Of a DNA stretch of 64,000 nucleotides, positions 34,072 through 43,126 are shown piece after piece (position 1 is the stretch's first letter; every line of letters starts with the position of its first letter). The stretch comes from Paraburkholderia graminis C4D1M (GTDB lineage Bacteria; Pseudomonadota; Gammaproteobacteria; Burkholderiales; Burkholderiaceae). Under the pieces are notes generated by a model. It was not told where the DNA came from and made no database searches. It worked only from the letters and a program-made list of their open reading frames with translations. The stretch spans positions 1 to 64,000 of the forward strand of contig NZ_ABLD01000007.1 in NCBI RefSeq assembly GCF_000172415.1, in the 5' to 3' direction. The translations under genes and the position numbers were made by a program.

Positions 34072-34191
34072 GTTCTCTCTCTCCTGACTGACTAACGCGA
34101 CACCTCCCATGCCGGTGGCGTTCAAGCTCGTCATTTTTATGAAATCATTCTAGAAGTCATGGCCGAAAACGCCAGCCCTCTCACGCATTCG

Positions 34192-35619
34192 TTATCTGGG
34201 CATACGCTTTCTCCTGAAGCGGTCCGCGTCCGATAATCTGCCGGCGCAATCGGCCGCGGTTCCAGGGCGGCCGAACAGATAGCCTTGCAGCGCGTCGCAG
34301 CCCATCTCGCGCAGCATCACTGCCTGCTGTTCGGTTTCCACGCCTTCAGCCGTGACCGACATTCCGCATGCATGAGCCATTTTCACAAGCGCCTCTGCAA
34401 TCGCAGCGCAATCCGTGTCGCCCGGCAAACCGGCGACAAACGAGCGGTCGATCTTCAGGCCATGCAGCGCAAAACGCTTCAGATACGACAGCGACGCGTA
34501 GCCCGTGCCGAAGTCGTCGATTGCGAGCGTGACGCCTAGTTTGGCCAGCGCGGCCATCGTCGCGCGCACGGTGGCATCGTCCGGCAGGAGAATGCCCTCG
34601 GTGATTTCGAGCTGCAAAGCGCAGGGGTCGAGCCCGCTGTTCGCAAGGCACGCAGCGACACGTTGCACGAGCCGCGCGTTGAACTGCACCGGCGAAATAT
34701 TCACGGACACACTGACATCCGGCGCGATGCTCCAGCGCCAGTTCGCGACCTGTGCGCAGGCCTGCTCGAGTACCCAATCGCCGATGTCTTCCATCAAGCC
34801 CGCCTGTTCCGCAATCGGGATGAATTCCGCGGGGGCCACGTCGCCAAGTTCGCTGCTGGTCCAGCGCAACAATGCCTCCACAGCTATGGTTTCGCGCGAC
34901 GCCGCCGCCACGACTGGCTGATACGCAATTGTTAATTCGCCCGCCTTGAGCGCATCGCGCAGCCGGTTCTCGATCGCAAAGCGGCGCTGCGCAGCCTCTT
35001 TCATATCGCGCGTGAAAAAGCACACGTTGCCGGGTGCATGGACTTTCGCGCGACGCATCGCGGCGCCGGCATCGCGCATCAACAGCGCCGCATCGCGAGC
35101 GCCGTCGTTGGAGCGCGCAACGCCCACCGACGCACTCACGCGATACTCGCGCCCCGCGATCACGAACGGCTCGGCGAATAACGCGAGCATCTGTTGCGCG
35201 AACGCGGCTAGCATCGGCATGTGGCCGTGATGTTCGGTAACGATCAGGAACTCGTCGCCGCCGATCCGCGCAAGCAGATCGTTCGTGGCGAGCGCGCGCG
35301 CGAGCCGCTGGGCGACGCTGCGCAACAGGCGGTCGCCGAGATCGTAGTCAGCAATGTCGTTGATCCTGCTGAAGCCATCCACGTTGACCACCAGCATTGC
35401 CACACGCGCCGCCCGCGCAGACTTCAGAAGCTGTTGAGCGCGCCCTGTCGCGTACGCGCGGTTATAGACACCCGTGAGCGAATCGACAAACAAAGCATGC
35501 AGGAGCCGTCCATCCGCCACCCTTTGCACAGTAGGGCTTTTCAATGTTGCGTCGTCATGTGCGAAGTGCAATGGAACGCCGGAAGCGCTTGCCGGCACGG
35601 AAACTTGCTCGGTCATCAT
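34192..35619 (-). CDS. GGDEF-EAL bifunctional cyclic-di-GMP enzyme
   Basis: A 475-residue cytoplasmic protein. GGDEF is intact at 120-124 (ARIGGDEFLIV), and the preceding I-site RxxD is absent. The EAL domain has VEALLRW (248-253), EITEG (339), DDFGTGYASL (368-377) and LKIDRSFV, so both halves look active. The first 40 residues carry no sensory domain or membrane segment. AGGAG lies before two successive ATGs (35619 or 35616). It is monocistronic and divergent from the LysR gene at 35869. It probably adjusts c-di-GMP in response to a signal through protein contact. Confidence 0.93.
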   Translation of the reverse strand: MMTEQVSVPASASGVPLHFAHDDATLKSPTVQRVADGRLLHALFVDSLTGVYNRAYATGRAQQLLKSARAARVAMLVVNVDGFSRINDIADYDLGDRLLRSVAQRLARALATNDLLARIGGDEFLIVTEHHGHMPMLAAFAQQMLALFAEPFVIAGREYRVSASVGVARSNDGARDAALLMRDAGAAMRRAKVHAPGNVCFFTRDMKEAAQRRFAIENRLRDALKAGELTIAYQPVVAAASRETIAVEALLRWTSSELGDVAPAEFIPIAEQAGLMEDIGDWVLEQACAQVANWRWSIAPDVSVSVNISPVQFNARLVQRVAACLANSGLDPCALQLEITEGILLPDDATVRATMAALAKLGVTLAIDDFGTGYASLSYLKRFALHGLKIDRSFVAGLPGDTDCAAIAEALVKMAHACGMSVTAEGVETEQQAVMLREMGCDALQGYLFGRPGTAADCAGRLSDADRFRRKRMPR

Positions 35620-35844
35620 TACACTCCTATGCTAGGCATTACGCATTCAGCAGACAGCTTGCCGTTTTATGCATGCAGCTAAATTTTTATAGCCGTCGAG
35701 ACTACGAGGTGTAGAGCTTTATCGCGCGAGAAAAAACACGCGCCGCCATGCGGTAGCCGTGCCTCCACGATATTCCCGCATAGGCCGCTTGAGAACGCGC
35801 CACGCCGGTGAACGCGTAAAGCAACGGCAAACGCTTTACCACAC

Positions 35845-35858
35845 GCGGTATAAACCGC
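35845..35858 (+). promoter_or_regulatory. palindrome ahead of LysR gene
   Basis: GCGGT-ATAA-ACCGC (35845-35858) is a perfect 5-bp-arm palindrome ending 10 bases before the LysR start codon. Its position fits autorepression by the product. The rest of the 249-bp divergent gap shows nothing else clear. Confidence 0.35.
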
Positions 35859-35868
35859 TGGGCCACAA

Positions 35869-36819
35869 ATGAAAATTCATCAGCTACGCGCCCTCATCGC
35901 CATTGCCGATGCGGGAAGTGTCAGGGGTGCCGCGCGAACGCTCAATTCGTCGCCGGCGGCCGTAACGCAAAATATTCAGCAACTGGAAGAAGCGGCACAC
36001 GTTCAACTCGTTGTGCGCACATCGTCCGGAGTGACGCTCACCGAATGCGGGCAAACCCTGCTTTTGCATGCACGGCTCGTCGCCGCGCAAATGGTGCGTG
36101 CGCATCAGGCGATGGACGCAATGCGCGGCGAGCCAAGCGGGCGTCTTTCGATTGCGGTGACCGCGTGGGTCGCATTGACATTTCTGCCCGAAACAGTCGC
36201 GCGCTTTCGCGCCAGAATGCCGGCAATACAACTGGAATTATTCGAAGGCTTACTCGCGATCGCGACACCGCGCTTACGCGACGGCAGCCTGGACATTTAT
36301 GTCGGGCGTCAATCGCCGAGTGTCTCTGCATGCGATTTCAACTATCAGCCGCTGTTCGCCACGAGCCGCGCGGTCGTCGCACGCCTGGGTCATCCGCGCG
36401 CGGAATCGCGTTCTCTCGCGGAATTGCTCGACGACGACTGGCTGGTTGCGCTCGATCCGGAAACCGAGGGGCATGCGCCCTATCAGATGTTTTCCCGCTA
36501 CGGATTGCCGGTGCCGCGCAGCATCCACTTTCTCCATTCGCTCACCGTGGCGGTCGCACTGCTCAAGCGCACTGACATGGTGAGCATTTTTCCGTGGCCG
36601 CTCGTCGAACTCTGCGCGGCGCGCGACGGTTTGTGCGCGATCCCCTTGCGCGAAGAACTCGAGGACTCGACAGTCGGCATCATCACGCGCACGGGCGAGC
36701 CGTCCGATGCAGCGTCGCAGTGCTTTATCGATTGCCTGCTCGAAACGATCCGCGATGAATCGTGGGGCCGCACGACGGAGATTCGCCGCGCCATGCAATC
36801 GGTGGAAGTGCTCGTTTAG
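35869..36819 (+). CDS. LysR-family transcriptional regulator
   Basis: A 316-residue regulator. The HTH (1-60) reads HQLRALIAIADAGSVRGAAR and SSPAAVTQNIQQLEE. The effector domain (90-295) contains LSIAVTAWVALTFLPE and SIFPWPLVELCA. It is of the TsaR/AbgR-like group by general look, without a clear orthologue. The ATG has no strong ribosome site. Its neighbours are the GGDEF-EAL gene (divergent) and mctP (convergent). The target is unknown. Confidence 0.92.
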   Translation: MKIHQLRALIAIADAGSVRGAARTLNSSPAAVTQNIQQLEEAAHVQLVVRTSSGVTLTECGQTLLLHARLVAAQMVRAHQAMDAMRGEPSGRLSIAVTAWVALTFLPETVARFRARMPAIQLELFEGLLAIATPRLRDGSLDIYVGRQSPSVSACDFNYQPLFATSRAVVARLGHPRAESRSLAELLDDDWLVALDPETEGHAPYQMFSRYGLPVPRSIHFLHSLTVAVALLKRTDMVSIFPWPLVELCAARDGLCAIPLREELEDSTVGIITRTGEPSDAASQCFIDCLLETIRDESWGRTTEIRRAMQSVEVLV

Positions 36820-36837
36820 CGCGCCTCGCTCGCTTTA

Positions 36838-36873
36838 AATAAAAAACGCCGCGAGCCCGAAGGCCCGCGGCGT
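36838..36873. terminator. bidirectional terminator between LysR and mctP
   Basis: The hairpin at 36846-36873 pairs ACGCCGCG with CGCGGCGT, plus inner GCC/GGC and a CGAA loop (TTCG on the minus strand). The A-run 36838-36846 gives a T-run on the minus strand, so it is strongest for mctP. Confidence 0.8.
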
Positions 36874-36900
36874 CAATAACACTCGATCCGTAAAGAACGA

Positions 36901-38382
36901 TCAGGCGGTCACGGCCACTCGCCGCGGCGACAGCGCCGACACGACGAACGCCACCACGATGTTCGCGACCAGTGCGATCAGGCCGATATAAACCGGATAC
37001 ACGGCGTCGCCGAGATGCAGTGCGAACACCGGCTTGAGCCCTTGCGAAATCGCGAGCGACGTGCCAAGCAAAATGCCGACGAGCCAACCGCTAAAGAGAC
37101 CCGGCGTATTCAGGCGCCGCGTGTACAGCGAGAACACGATAGCCGGGAAGATCTGCAAGATCCACACGCCGCCGAGCAATTGCAGGTCGATCGCATATTG
37201 CGTCGGCAGGAACACGATGAACAGCAACGCGCCGAACTTCACCACGAGCGACACGATCTTCGCGTTCGCCGCCTCGGCTTCAGGCGTGATATTCGGCGAC
37301 ACCAGCGGGCGCCACAAATTGCGCGTGAACAGATTGGCCGCGCCGATCGACATGATCGCTGCCGGAACCAGTGCGCTAATCGCAATTGCAGCCGCCGCAA
37401 AGCCGACGAACCACGACGGGAACAGCGTATTGAAAAGCGCCGGCACGATATCCGAAGCCGACTTCACATGCACGCCGGCCGCGATCGCCATATAACCAAG
37501 CAACGCGATCAGGCCGAGCAGCAGCGTATAAGCCGGCAGAAAAATCGCATTCTTGCGCACCGTTTTTGCCGAAGAGGACGAGAGCACCGCCGTCATCGTG
37601 TGCGGATACATGAAGGCCGCGAGCGCCGAACCCAGTGCGAGCGATGCATACGCGGTGAATTGCGTCGGCTTGAGAATGATGCCGGTCGCGCCGCCCTTCG
37701 CCTTGAAGTAGGTATCCGCTGCGTCGAACACATGCGCGTAGCCGCCGAGTTTCGCGGGAATCAGCCACACCGCCGCGATCACGACGATGTAAATCATGAT
37801 GTCCTTCACGAACGCGATCATCGCCGGGGCGCGCAAGCCGCTTGCATACGTGTACAGCGCGAGAATCACGAACGCGACGATCAGCGGCAATTCGCCGGTC
37901 ACGCCGAGTCCCTTGATCACCACTTGCATGCCGACCAGTTGCAGCGCGATATACGGCATGGTCGCCACGATACCGGTCAACGCGACCGCGGCCGGAAACC
38001 ACTTGCCGCCGTATTCGCCGTGCACGTAGTCCGCTGCCGTGATGTGGTTCTTCGCGTGTGCGATTTTCCACAACTTCGGCATCACCGCGAACACGAACGG
38101 GTAAACGATGATCGTGTACGGCAACGCGAAGAAACCATATGCGCCGACGGAATACACGAGTGCGGGTACGGCGATCACCGTGTAGGCGGTATAAAAGTCG
38201 CCGCCGACGAGGAACCAGGAAATGACCGTGCCGAACTGCCGGCCGCCCAGACCCCATTCGTGCAACTGCGTGAGGTCGCCGCGTTTCCAGCGGGCGGCAA
38301 AGAAACCGATTACCGTGACAAGCACGAAGAATGCGATGAAGACGGTCATCGCCACCGGATTGACGGGGTTCAGGTCGCTCAT
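36901..38382 (-). CDS. mctP: sodium:solute symporter, monocarboxylate permease
   Basis: A 493-residue SSS-family permease with about 13 hydrophobic segments. EWGLGGRQFGTVISWFLVGG near residue 45 and AFMYPHTMTAVLSSSSAKTVRKNA near 250 are typical of MctP, which carries lactate, pyruvate, acetate or alanine in rhizobia. The ATG at 38382 overlaps the stop of the DUF3311 gene (ATGA) and has GAGGTG before it. DUF3311 partners are usual for this branch. The gene faces the MctSR two-component genes, which probably control it. Confidence 0.9.
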   Translation of the reverse strand: MSDLNPVNPVAMTVFIAFFVLVTVIGFFAARWKRGDLTQLHEWGLGGRQFGTVISWFLVGGDFYTAYTVIAVPALVYSVGAYGFFALPYTIIVYPFVFAVMPKLWKIAHAKNHITAADYVHGEYGGKWFPAAVALTGIVATMPYIALQLVGMQVVIKGLGVTGELPLIVAFVILALYTYASGLRAPAMIAFVKDIMIYIVVIAAVWLIPAKLGGYAHVFDAADTYFKAKGGATGIILKPTQFTAYASLALGSALAAFMYPHTMTAVLSSSSAKTVRKNAIFLPAYTLLLGLIALLGYMAIAAGVHVKSASDIVPALFNTLFPSWFVGFAAAAIAISALVPAAIMSIGAANLFTRNLWRPLVSPNITPEAEAANAKIVSLVVKFGALLFIVFLPTQYAIDLQLLGGVWILQIFPAIVFSLYTRRLNTPGLFSGWLVGILLGTSLAISQGLKPVFALHLGDAVYPVYIGLIALVANIVVAFVVSALSPRRVAVTA

Positions 38383-38576
38383 TTGACACCTCGGTACACG
38401 ACGTAAATCAGTAGCGAGGTCAACGGCACCCACAAGAACTGATACCAGTAGAAGAACGGAAAACCGGCGAACGACGGACGCGTGTCGTTATAGAACGGCA
38501 GCCACAAGAGCGCGATATACGGAAGCAAAAGAATGAGCCATAGCCATGACCGGCCGGCGGATGGGGAGGTCTCCAT
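38379..38576 (-). CDS. DUF3311 small membrane subunit of the symporter
   Basis: A 65-residue protein with two hydrophobic segments (WLWLILLLPYIALLWLPF and FPFFYWYQFLWVPLTSLLIYV split by a short loop). It belongs to DUF3311, proteins found just before MctP-type symporters, similar in position to YhjC/DUF485 subunits. The ATG at 38576 has AGGAG 6 bases upstream. An in-frame ATG at 38582 overlaps that site and is less likely. It overlaps mctP by 4 bp. Confidence 0.88.
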   Translation of the reverse strand: METSPSAGRSWLWLILLLPYIALLWLPFYNDTRPSFAGFPFFYWYQFLWVPLTSLLIYVVYRGVK

Positions 38577-38800
38577 GTACATCTCCTAGGTCTATTATTG
38601 ACACCACGCATCCGGACTTGTGATCCGGCGCGCGGAAATCCGGTAACGGGTATTCGTGTGAAATACCCGCGCAGTCATCTGCCGAAACCGGAATCTGCTT
38701 TTGCGCACTGCCGACGCATGAGCGCGAAAACGTCCGCAAGACGCAATGCGCCGCGGGGATGTAGTATTCGCCTTCGTAAGCGTCCTCACAAGCGCGCAAC

Positions 38801-38829
38801 TACGTAAGCCGGCTACGTATTACTACGTA
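38801..38829. promoter_or_regulatory. three TACGTA sites in mctP/mctS divergent region
   Basis: TACGTA occurs at 38801-38806, 38814-38819 and 38824-38829, the last within the palindrome ACTACGTAGT. They lie 24-52 bp before the mctS start. Closely spaced short palindromes suit a LuxR-type response regulator such as MctR. The other 220 bp of the gap contain no gene. Confidence 0.45.
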
Positions 38830-38852
38830 GTCCACTGGCCGTCTTTTCAACG

Positions 38853-40274
38853 ATGAAACTCAAAGCCAAGATCGTCTTGCTGGCTATCGTGCCCTTTCTC
38901 GCGGCTATCGCCAGCATCGAAATCGGCGTGCGCCGCGAAGCGACCGCGCTCGCGCAAACGCAGCACGCGACGACTCAGGCCGCGTACATGGCGAGCAAGG
39001 AAATCGAGCTCAAGCATTACGTCGAATTGGCCACGTCCGCGATCGCGCCGCTTTACGAAGCCGGCGAAGATAACGCACGCGACGACGCGCTGCGCCGCAC
39101 GCGCGCGCTCGACGTGCTCGAGAAGATGGACTTCGGCAAGGACGGCTATTTCTTCGTCTACGACATGCATGGCCGTTCGCTCATGCATCCGCGCGAGCCG
39201 CATCTCGTGGGACGCGATTTGTCGGAACTGCGCGATCCGCAAGGCGTGCTCACCATCCAGAAGCTGCTCGCCGCGGCGTCGCAAGGCGGCGGCTATGTGC
39301 GCTATTTATGGCATCGCCCTTCGACGGGCAAGCTCGCCTCGAAACTCGGCTACGTGGTGCCGCTCGAACGCTGGGGCTGGATGATCGGCACCGGCATCTA
39401 TCTCGACGACGTCGACACGACCCTCGCGCATATCGACGAGCGCGCGGCGATCAATATCGATCGCACGATGATGTGGATCGACGCGATCGCACTCGCGGGG
39501 CTCGCCGCTATCGCGCTGTGCGCGCTCGTGCTCAACGTCACCGAATATCGCAGCGCCGACGCGAAACTGAAGCGGCTCGCGCAGCAGGTGGTCGAATCGC
39601 AGGAGAACGAACGCGCGCGGCTTTCGCGGGAATTGCACGACGGCATCAGTCAGATGATGGTGTCGGTGAAGCTGCTGCTCGAATCGGCGCTCGCGCGTTT
39701 CGAGCGCAGCGAAACGCGCGTGCCCGCCGCGGAAGCCGCGTTGTCGACCAGTCTCACGCGTCTCGGCGACACGTTGCGCGAAGTGCGGCGTATTTCTCAT
39801 GCGCTGCGCCCGTCGATGCTCGACGACCTGGGCGTCGCGGCAGCCATCGAGCAACTCACGCGCGAACTGAGCGAACAATCGGGCATTGAAATCGGCTTCA
39901 CGCAGATCACGCATACTCACGCCGCGGTTTTGGCCGAGGCGGTCAACACCGTTCTGTTCCGCATTGCCCAGGAAGCGCTGACCAACATCGTGCGCCATGC
40001 GCGTGCGTCGAACGCGGCGCTCTCGCTGGAAGTGTCGAACGATGCCGTCGCGCTCACAATCGCCGACAACGGCTGCGGTTTCGATGTCGCGCACGCGTTT
40101 GTCGGCCGCCGCTCGGGCGTTGGGCTGCGCAATATGCGCGAGCGCGTGGAAGCGTTAGGCGGCACGCTTGCGCTCAACTCGCAGCCTGGCCATACGCTCG
40201 TCACCGCGCGTGTTCCGCTCGTCGCCGGTACAACGGAGCCTCATAAGCAGAGCTTGCAGGAAGCGTCTTCATGA
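38853..40274 (+). CDS. mctS: sensor histidine kinase with Cache domain
   Basis: A 473-residue inner-membrane kinase. TM1 is at 5-23. A periplasmic single-Cache domain (about 35-190) contains DFGKDGYFFVYDMHGRSLMHP and VPLERWGWMIGTGIY, typical of sensors for small carboxylates. TM2 is at about 208-228. The HisKA_3 phospho-acceptor is His262 in RLSRELHDGISQ. The HATPase part shows RIAQEALTNIVRHA and GVGLRNMRERVEALGG. It overlaps the response-regulator gene by 4 bp. Divergence from DUF3311-mctP supports a role like rhizobial MctSR, induction by lactate/pyruvate-type substrates. Confidence 0.87.
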   Translation: MKLKAKIVLLAIVPFLAAIASIEIGVRREATALAQTQHATTQAAYMASKEIELKHYVELATSAIAPLYEAGEDNARDDALRRTRALDVLEKMDFGKDGYFFVYDMHGRSLMHPREPHLVGRDLSELRDPQGVLTIQKLLAAASQGGGYVRYLWHRPSTGKLASKLGYVVPLERWGWMIGTGIYLDDVDTTLAHIDERAAINIDRTMMWIDAIALAGLAAIALCALVLNVTEYRSADAKLKRLAQQVVESQENERARLSRELHDGISQMMVSVKLLLESALARFERSETRVPAAEAALSTSLTRLGDTLREVRRISHALRPSMLDDLGVAAAIEQLTRELSEQSGIEIGFTQITHTHAAVLAEAVNTVLFRIAQEALTNIVRHARASNAALSLEVSNDAVALTIADNGCGFDVAHAFVGRRSGVGLRNMRERVEALGGTLALNSQPGHTLVTARVPLVAGTTEPHKQSLQEASS

Positions 40275-40918
40275 ACGACATCTCACACCCCATTGCCCGT
40301 CTGATTCTGGTCGACGATCATCCGCTCGTTCGCGACGGCTTGCGTGCGCGGCTCGAAGCAGTGCGCAACCTGGAGGTAGTCGGCGAAGCAGGCAATGCAC
40401 AGGAAGCGCTCGCGCTCGCCGCGAGCCTGGAGCCTCACCTCGTGCTGATGGATGTCGGCATGAACGGAATGAACGGCATTGCGCTTGCCGGCATGTTTCA
40501 TGAGCGATTCCCCGCGATCCGCGTATTGATGCTGTCGATGCACGACAACCTCGAATACGTCACACAGGCAGTGCGCGCGGGAGCAAGCGGTTACGTGCTG
40601 AAGGACTCGCCGTCGACCGAAATCATTCAGGCGATTAGCGCCGTGCTCGACGGAAAGACCTATTTCAGCGCGGGACTCGGCGCCCGATTGATTCAGGCTT
40701 CGGCGATGCAATCGCCGGTTGAACGGCTCACGCCGCGCGAACGCGATATTCTCGATGCACTCGCCGAGGGTTTGTCGAGCAAGCAGATTGCTCAACGCAA
40801 CGATCTGTCGGTGCGTACTGTCGAGACACATCGCCTGAATCTGAAACGCAAGCTCGATATTGAAGGCCAGGCCGAATTGATCAAGTTTGCGGTCGAGAAC
40901 CGGCGCACGAGCCGCTAA
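40271..40918 (+). CDS. mctR: LuxR-family response regulator
   Basis: A 215-residue NarL/FixJ-type regulator. The receiver has Asp15-Asp16 (LVDDHPL), phospho-acceptor Asp61 (LMDVGMNGMNG) and Lys in GYVLKDSP. The HTH (about 150-212) reads LTPRERDILDALAEGLSSKQIAQ and SVRTVETHRLNLKRKL split across helices. AGGAAG precedes the ATG. It is translationally coupled to mctS. The probable targets are the TACGTA-rich divergent promoter and mctP. Confidence 0.9.
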   Translation: MNDISHPIARLILVDDHPLVRDGLRARLEAVRNLEVVGEAGNAQEALALAASLEPHLVLMDVGMNGMNGIALAGMFHERFPAIRVLMLSMHDNLEYVTQAVRAGASGYVLKDSPSTEIIQAISAVLDGKTYFSAGLGARLIQASAMQSPVERLTPRERDILDALAEGLSSKQIAQRNDLSVRTVETHRLNLKRKLDIEGQAELIKFAVENRRTSR

Positions 40919-40960
40919 TAAGAAGAACGTCTCGCTGCGCAACGAGTGGAGACAATCAGC

Positions 40961-41530
40961 ATGACACTGAGACGATTCACGCAGCGGCCGGCGAGTGCAT
41001 TGCAATGCGCGGCTTTAAGTCTATCGTTGTTTTTGGTTCTGCCTTTGGCTCGCGGCGAAGAACAGCGAATCAATCGCGGACACGACCCGTTCTTTCAGAT
41101 TTCCAAAGCCATTGACGGATGCCCAGCGCCGCTCGGCCCACTCGAAACCGAACAGGAATGGCTCGCCGACAGTCATTACCGCATTGAACGCGGCAACAGT
41201 TGCTGGATAGAAGGCCGTTGCCGCTTACCCAACGCTTATCTGTACGACAAGGAAGTTGCGGAGGCCGTGCAGCGGCGTCTCGCCAATATCAATGCCGCGA
41301 CTCATTGGCGCGAACATTCGACGCTTTGGCTCACGCTGCAACGTCGCTTTGTCTATGTGGAAGGCTGCGTATCGCCTGGCTTCGACAAGCAGGCGTTCCT
41401 CAGCGAACTCGCGAAAACCGCGGACGTCGAACGCGTAATCGACAATACGACGACCAACCCGCGCGCCGCACGACTGCCTTATAGAACGCTTGCAGAGCCG
41501 GATCGGCCGGTACTCGATCCGGGCAACTAA
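40961..41530 (+). CDS. BON-like secreted protein
   Basis: A 189-residue exported protein. A signal peptide covers about the first 33 residues (cleavage near PLARGEE). The mature part has two halves; the second (NAYLYDKEVAEAVQRRLANI, VEGCVSPGFDKQAFLSELAKT, ADVERVIDNTTTNP) resembles a BON domain, known to bind phospholipid or other proteins in the periplasm. Four cysteines may form disulfides. The ATG at 40961 uses GTGGAG as ribosome site; an upstream GTG would overlap that site. It follows mctR by 42 bp and may be in the same operon. Confidence 0.72.
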   Translation: MTLRRFTQRPASALQCAALSLSLFLVLPLARGEEQRINRGHDPFFQISKAIDGCPAPLGPLETEQEWLADSHYRIERGNSCWIEGRCRLPNAYLYDKEVAEAVQRRLANINAATHWREHSTLWLTLQRRFVYVEGCVSPGFDKQAFLSELAKTADVERVIDNTTTNPRAARLPYRTLAEPDRPVLDPGN

Positions 41531-41570
41531 CCTGGCGCGCGGCAAACAGGCAGCGCCGCTCTGGATAGAT

Positions 41571-42056
41571 CTACCGTACGAGTGCAAATGCCTCGCGGCT
41601 TGCGATTTCAGCCGCGCCGTATACACCGACCAGCGTGTAATCGGACGCTATGCACTCGAAGGTGGACTCCAGAAACGTAATGACGAAATGACGCTTCGCC
41701 AGTTCCGGCAATGACACTGCGGCGAGTTCATCGACAAGAGAACAGTTGATCACTTCTTGTGCGGCAAAAGCGGCCAGACCTTGCGACGCGAGCGGATGAA
41801 TCTCGAGATCGCCATCGCCCGGCGGCCCTAGCCGATGAAACTGCGTGTCGGGAAATAGCACTGCGCAGAACGGATCGTCGTCGGGATCGAACGGACCGAA
41901 CCGCTCGAAGTCGGATTCCGCAATCGGATAAGCGAGAATCACGCGGCGATCGCTCGCGACAATGAACGGCTCCGCTGCGTCGGCTGCGGGATGAGGAACT
42001 GAGTCCAGCAGGAGAACCTGATCCTCCTGCTGGGGCGATTCATGTACGCTCGTCAT
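41571..42056 (-). CDS. hypothetical acidic protein
   Basis: A 161-residue cytoplasmic protein, rich in Asp/Glu, without recognised motif. Notable segments are SDRRVILAYPIAESDFERFGPFDPDDDPF and FPDTQFHRLGPPGDGDLEI shortened here to their first parts: SDRRVILAYPI and FPDTQFHRLGP. It lies 27 bp downstream of the H-NS gene on the same strand, so it may be co-transcribed. The ATG at 42056 has only a weak ribosome site. Codon use is like its neighbours. Confidence 0.6.
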   Translation of the reverse strand: MTSVHESPQQEDQVLLLDSVPHPAADAAEPFIVASDRRVILAYPIAESDFERFGPFDPDDDPFCAVLFPDTQFHRLGPPGDGDLEIHPLASQGLAAFAAQEVINCSLVDELAAVSLPELAKRHFVITFLESTFECIASDYTLVGVYGAAEIASREAFALVR

Positions 42057-42083
42057 GTACTTCGCTGTGCCAGTGCAGTGCGC

Positions 42084-42869
42084 TTATGCGCTCGCCGCGG
42101 TCGACGCGACCGGTGCCGCAGCGGTCACTGCGGGTTGCGAACTTGCGGCTTTCTTGCGGCCCGGAAGTTTGCTCGCGGCTTTGCTTGCTGCCTTTTTTGC
42201 GGTGACTTTTCGCGCGGCGGTTTTCTTTGCAGCGGGTTTTACCGCAGCTTTTTTAGTGGCAACAGATTGACTACCCGCCCGCGCCTTTTTCGCCACAACC
42301 TTTTTCACAGCCGCGGATTTCACTTTGCCGGCCTTGCCCGCCACCGACGCTGCGCCGCCGTCGATCAGAAACCTGCTGCGATCCTTCACCGATGCAAGCC
42401 ATGCAGGCGCCGGGCCGCGTCCGCTCCAGGTCGCGCCGGTTGACGGATTGCGATACTTCGGCGGTTGCGCGCCTTTCGGCTGACCTTTGGCTTTCGCGTT
42501 GTTAGCGGCAACGCTGCCCCACTTCGATTCGCTTGCGCCGTCGATGAGAAACACGCTGCGGTCTTTCGCGGTTGCAATCCAACCGGGCGCGCGGCCGTGT
42601 CCGGTCCAGGTCGCACCGGTTTTGTGATCGCGATACTTCGGAATCTTCTGTCCGGCTGCCGCGGCCTTTGCGTTGCCGGCATGGCCGTTAAGGCCCTTGG
42701 CCGCGCGCCGCGCTTTTGCTTGCGCTTCGATGTCGGCGGTAGTCAGGCCGTGCTTAAGCATCAATTCGCGAATCTGGTCGATTGCGACTTGCGCTTTCCT
42801 TGCAATAAGGGCGTCAGCTTGCGCCTGGAGCTTCTTAAGCTTTGCCTGGATTTGCTCTAACGTGGGCAT
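42084..42869 (-). CDS. H-NS family protein with two DNA-binding domains and histone-H1-like tail
   Basis: A 261-residue nucleoid protein. The N-terminal coiled coil (1-60; MPTLEQIQAKLKKLQAQADA) serves oligomerisation. Two H-NS C-terminal domains follow: KYRDHKTGATWTGHGRAPGWI-type at about 78-115 and KYRNPSTGATWSGRGPAPAWL-type at about 130-165 (both trimmed here: KYRDHKTGATWTGHG, KYRNPSTGATWSGRG). Residues 180-261 are Lys/Ala-rich repeats (KKAAVKPAAKKTAARKVTAK) like eukaryotic H1 tails. Ordinary H-NS is about 100-135 residues, so this is a fusion-like form. AAGGAG precedes the ATG. It probably silences AT-rich genes. Confidence 0.9.
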   Translation of the reverse strand: MPTLEQIQAKLKKLQAQADALIARKAQVAIDQIRELMLKHGLTTADIEAQAKARRAAKGLNGHAGNAKAAAAGQKIPKYRDHKTGATWTGHGRAPGWIATAKDRSVFLIDGASESKWGSVAANNAKAKGQPKGAQPPKYRNPSTGATWSGRGPAPAWLASVKDRSRFLIDGGAASVAGKAGKVKSAAVKKVVAKKARAGSQSVATKKAAVKPAAKKTAARKVTAKKAASKAASKLPGRKKAASSQPAVTAAAPVASTAASA

Positions 42870-42900
42870 TGAATTGCTCCTTATGTGGTAATCGAACGAA

Positions 42901-42931
42901 CTATGCCATGAATAACGTGGGAACGGCATAG
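42901..42931 (-). promoter_or_regulatory. inverted repeat in H-NS gene leader
   Basis: CTATGCC (42901-42907) and GGCATAG (42925-42931) are perfect 7-bp arms around 17 bases, 32-62 bp upstream of the start codon. It could be an operator or RNA hairpin. The rest of the 257-bp gap upstream is comparatively AT-rich with no gene seen. Confidence 0.35.
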
Positions 42932-43126
42932 CCGGATGGCCATAAAAAACCGAATTCTGACTTGCTCTACGCGTGCGGAATACAAAAAGTTCTCTTCGAT
43001 GCAATCGATAGACGCCTTTAGCATGCATTCGTTCTTTGCCTGTGCCACTTTTTATGGACTCTTTATTACGCGTTGCTTCTTTCTTTATTCCGGCGCTCTC
43101 TTTCTTTCCAATTGTTGCCGGGCCGC

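Noticed and set aside
37015..38406. 463-codon plus-strand frame over mctP
   Set aside because: Shadow frame; the minus strand encodes an intact symporter.
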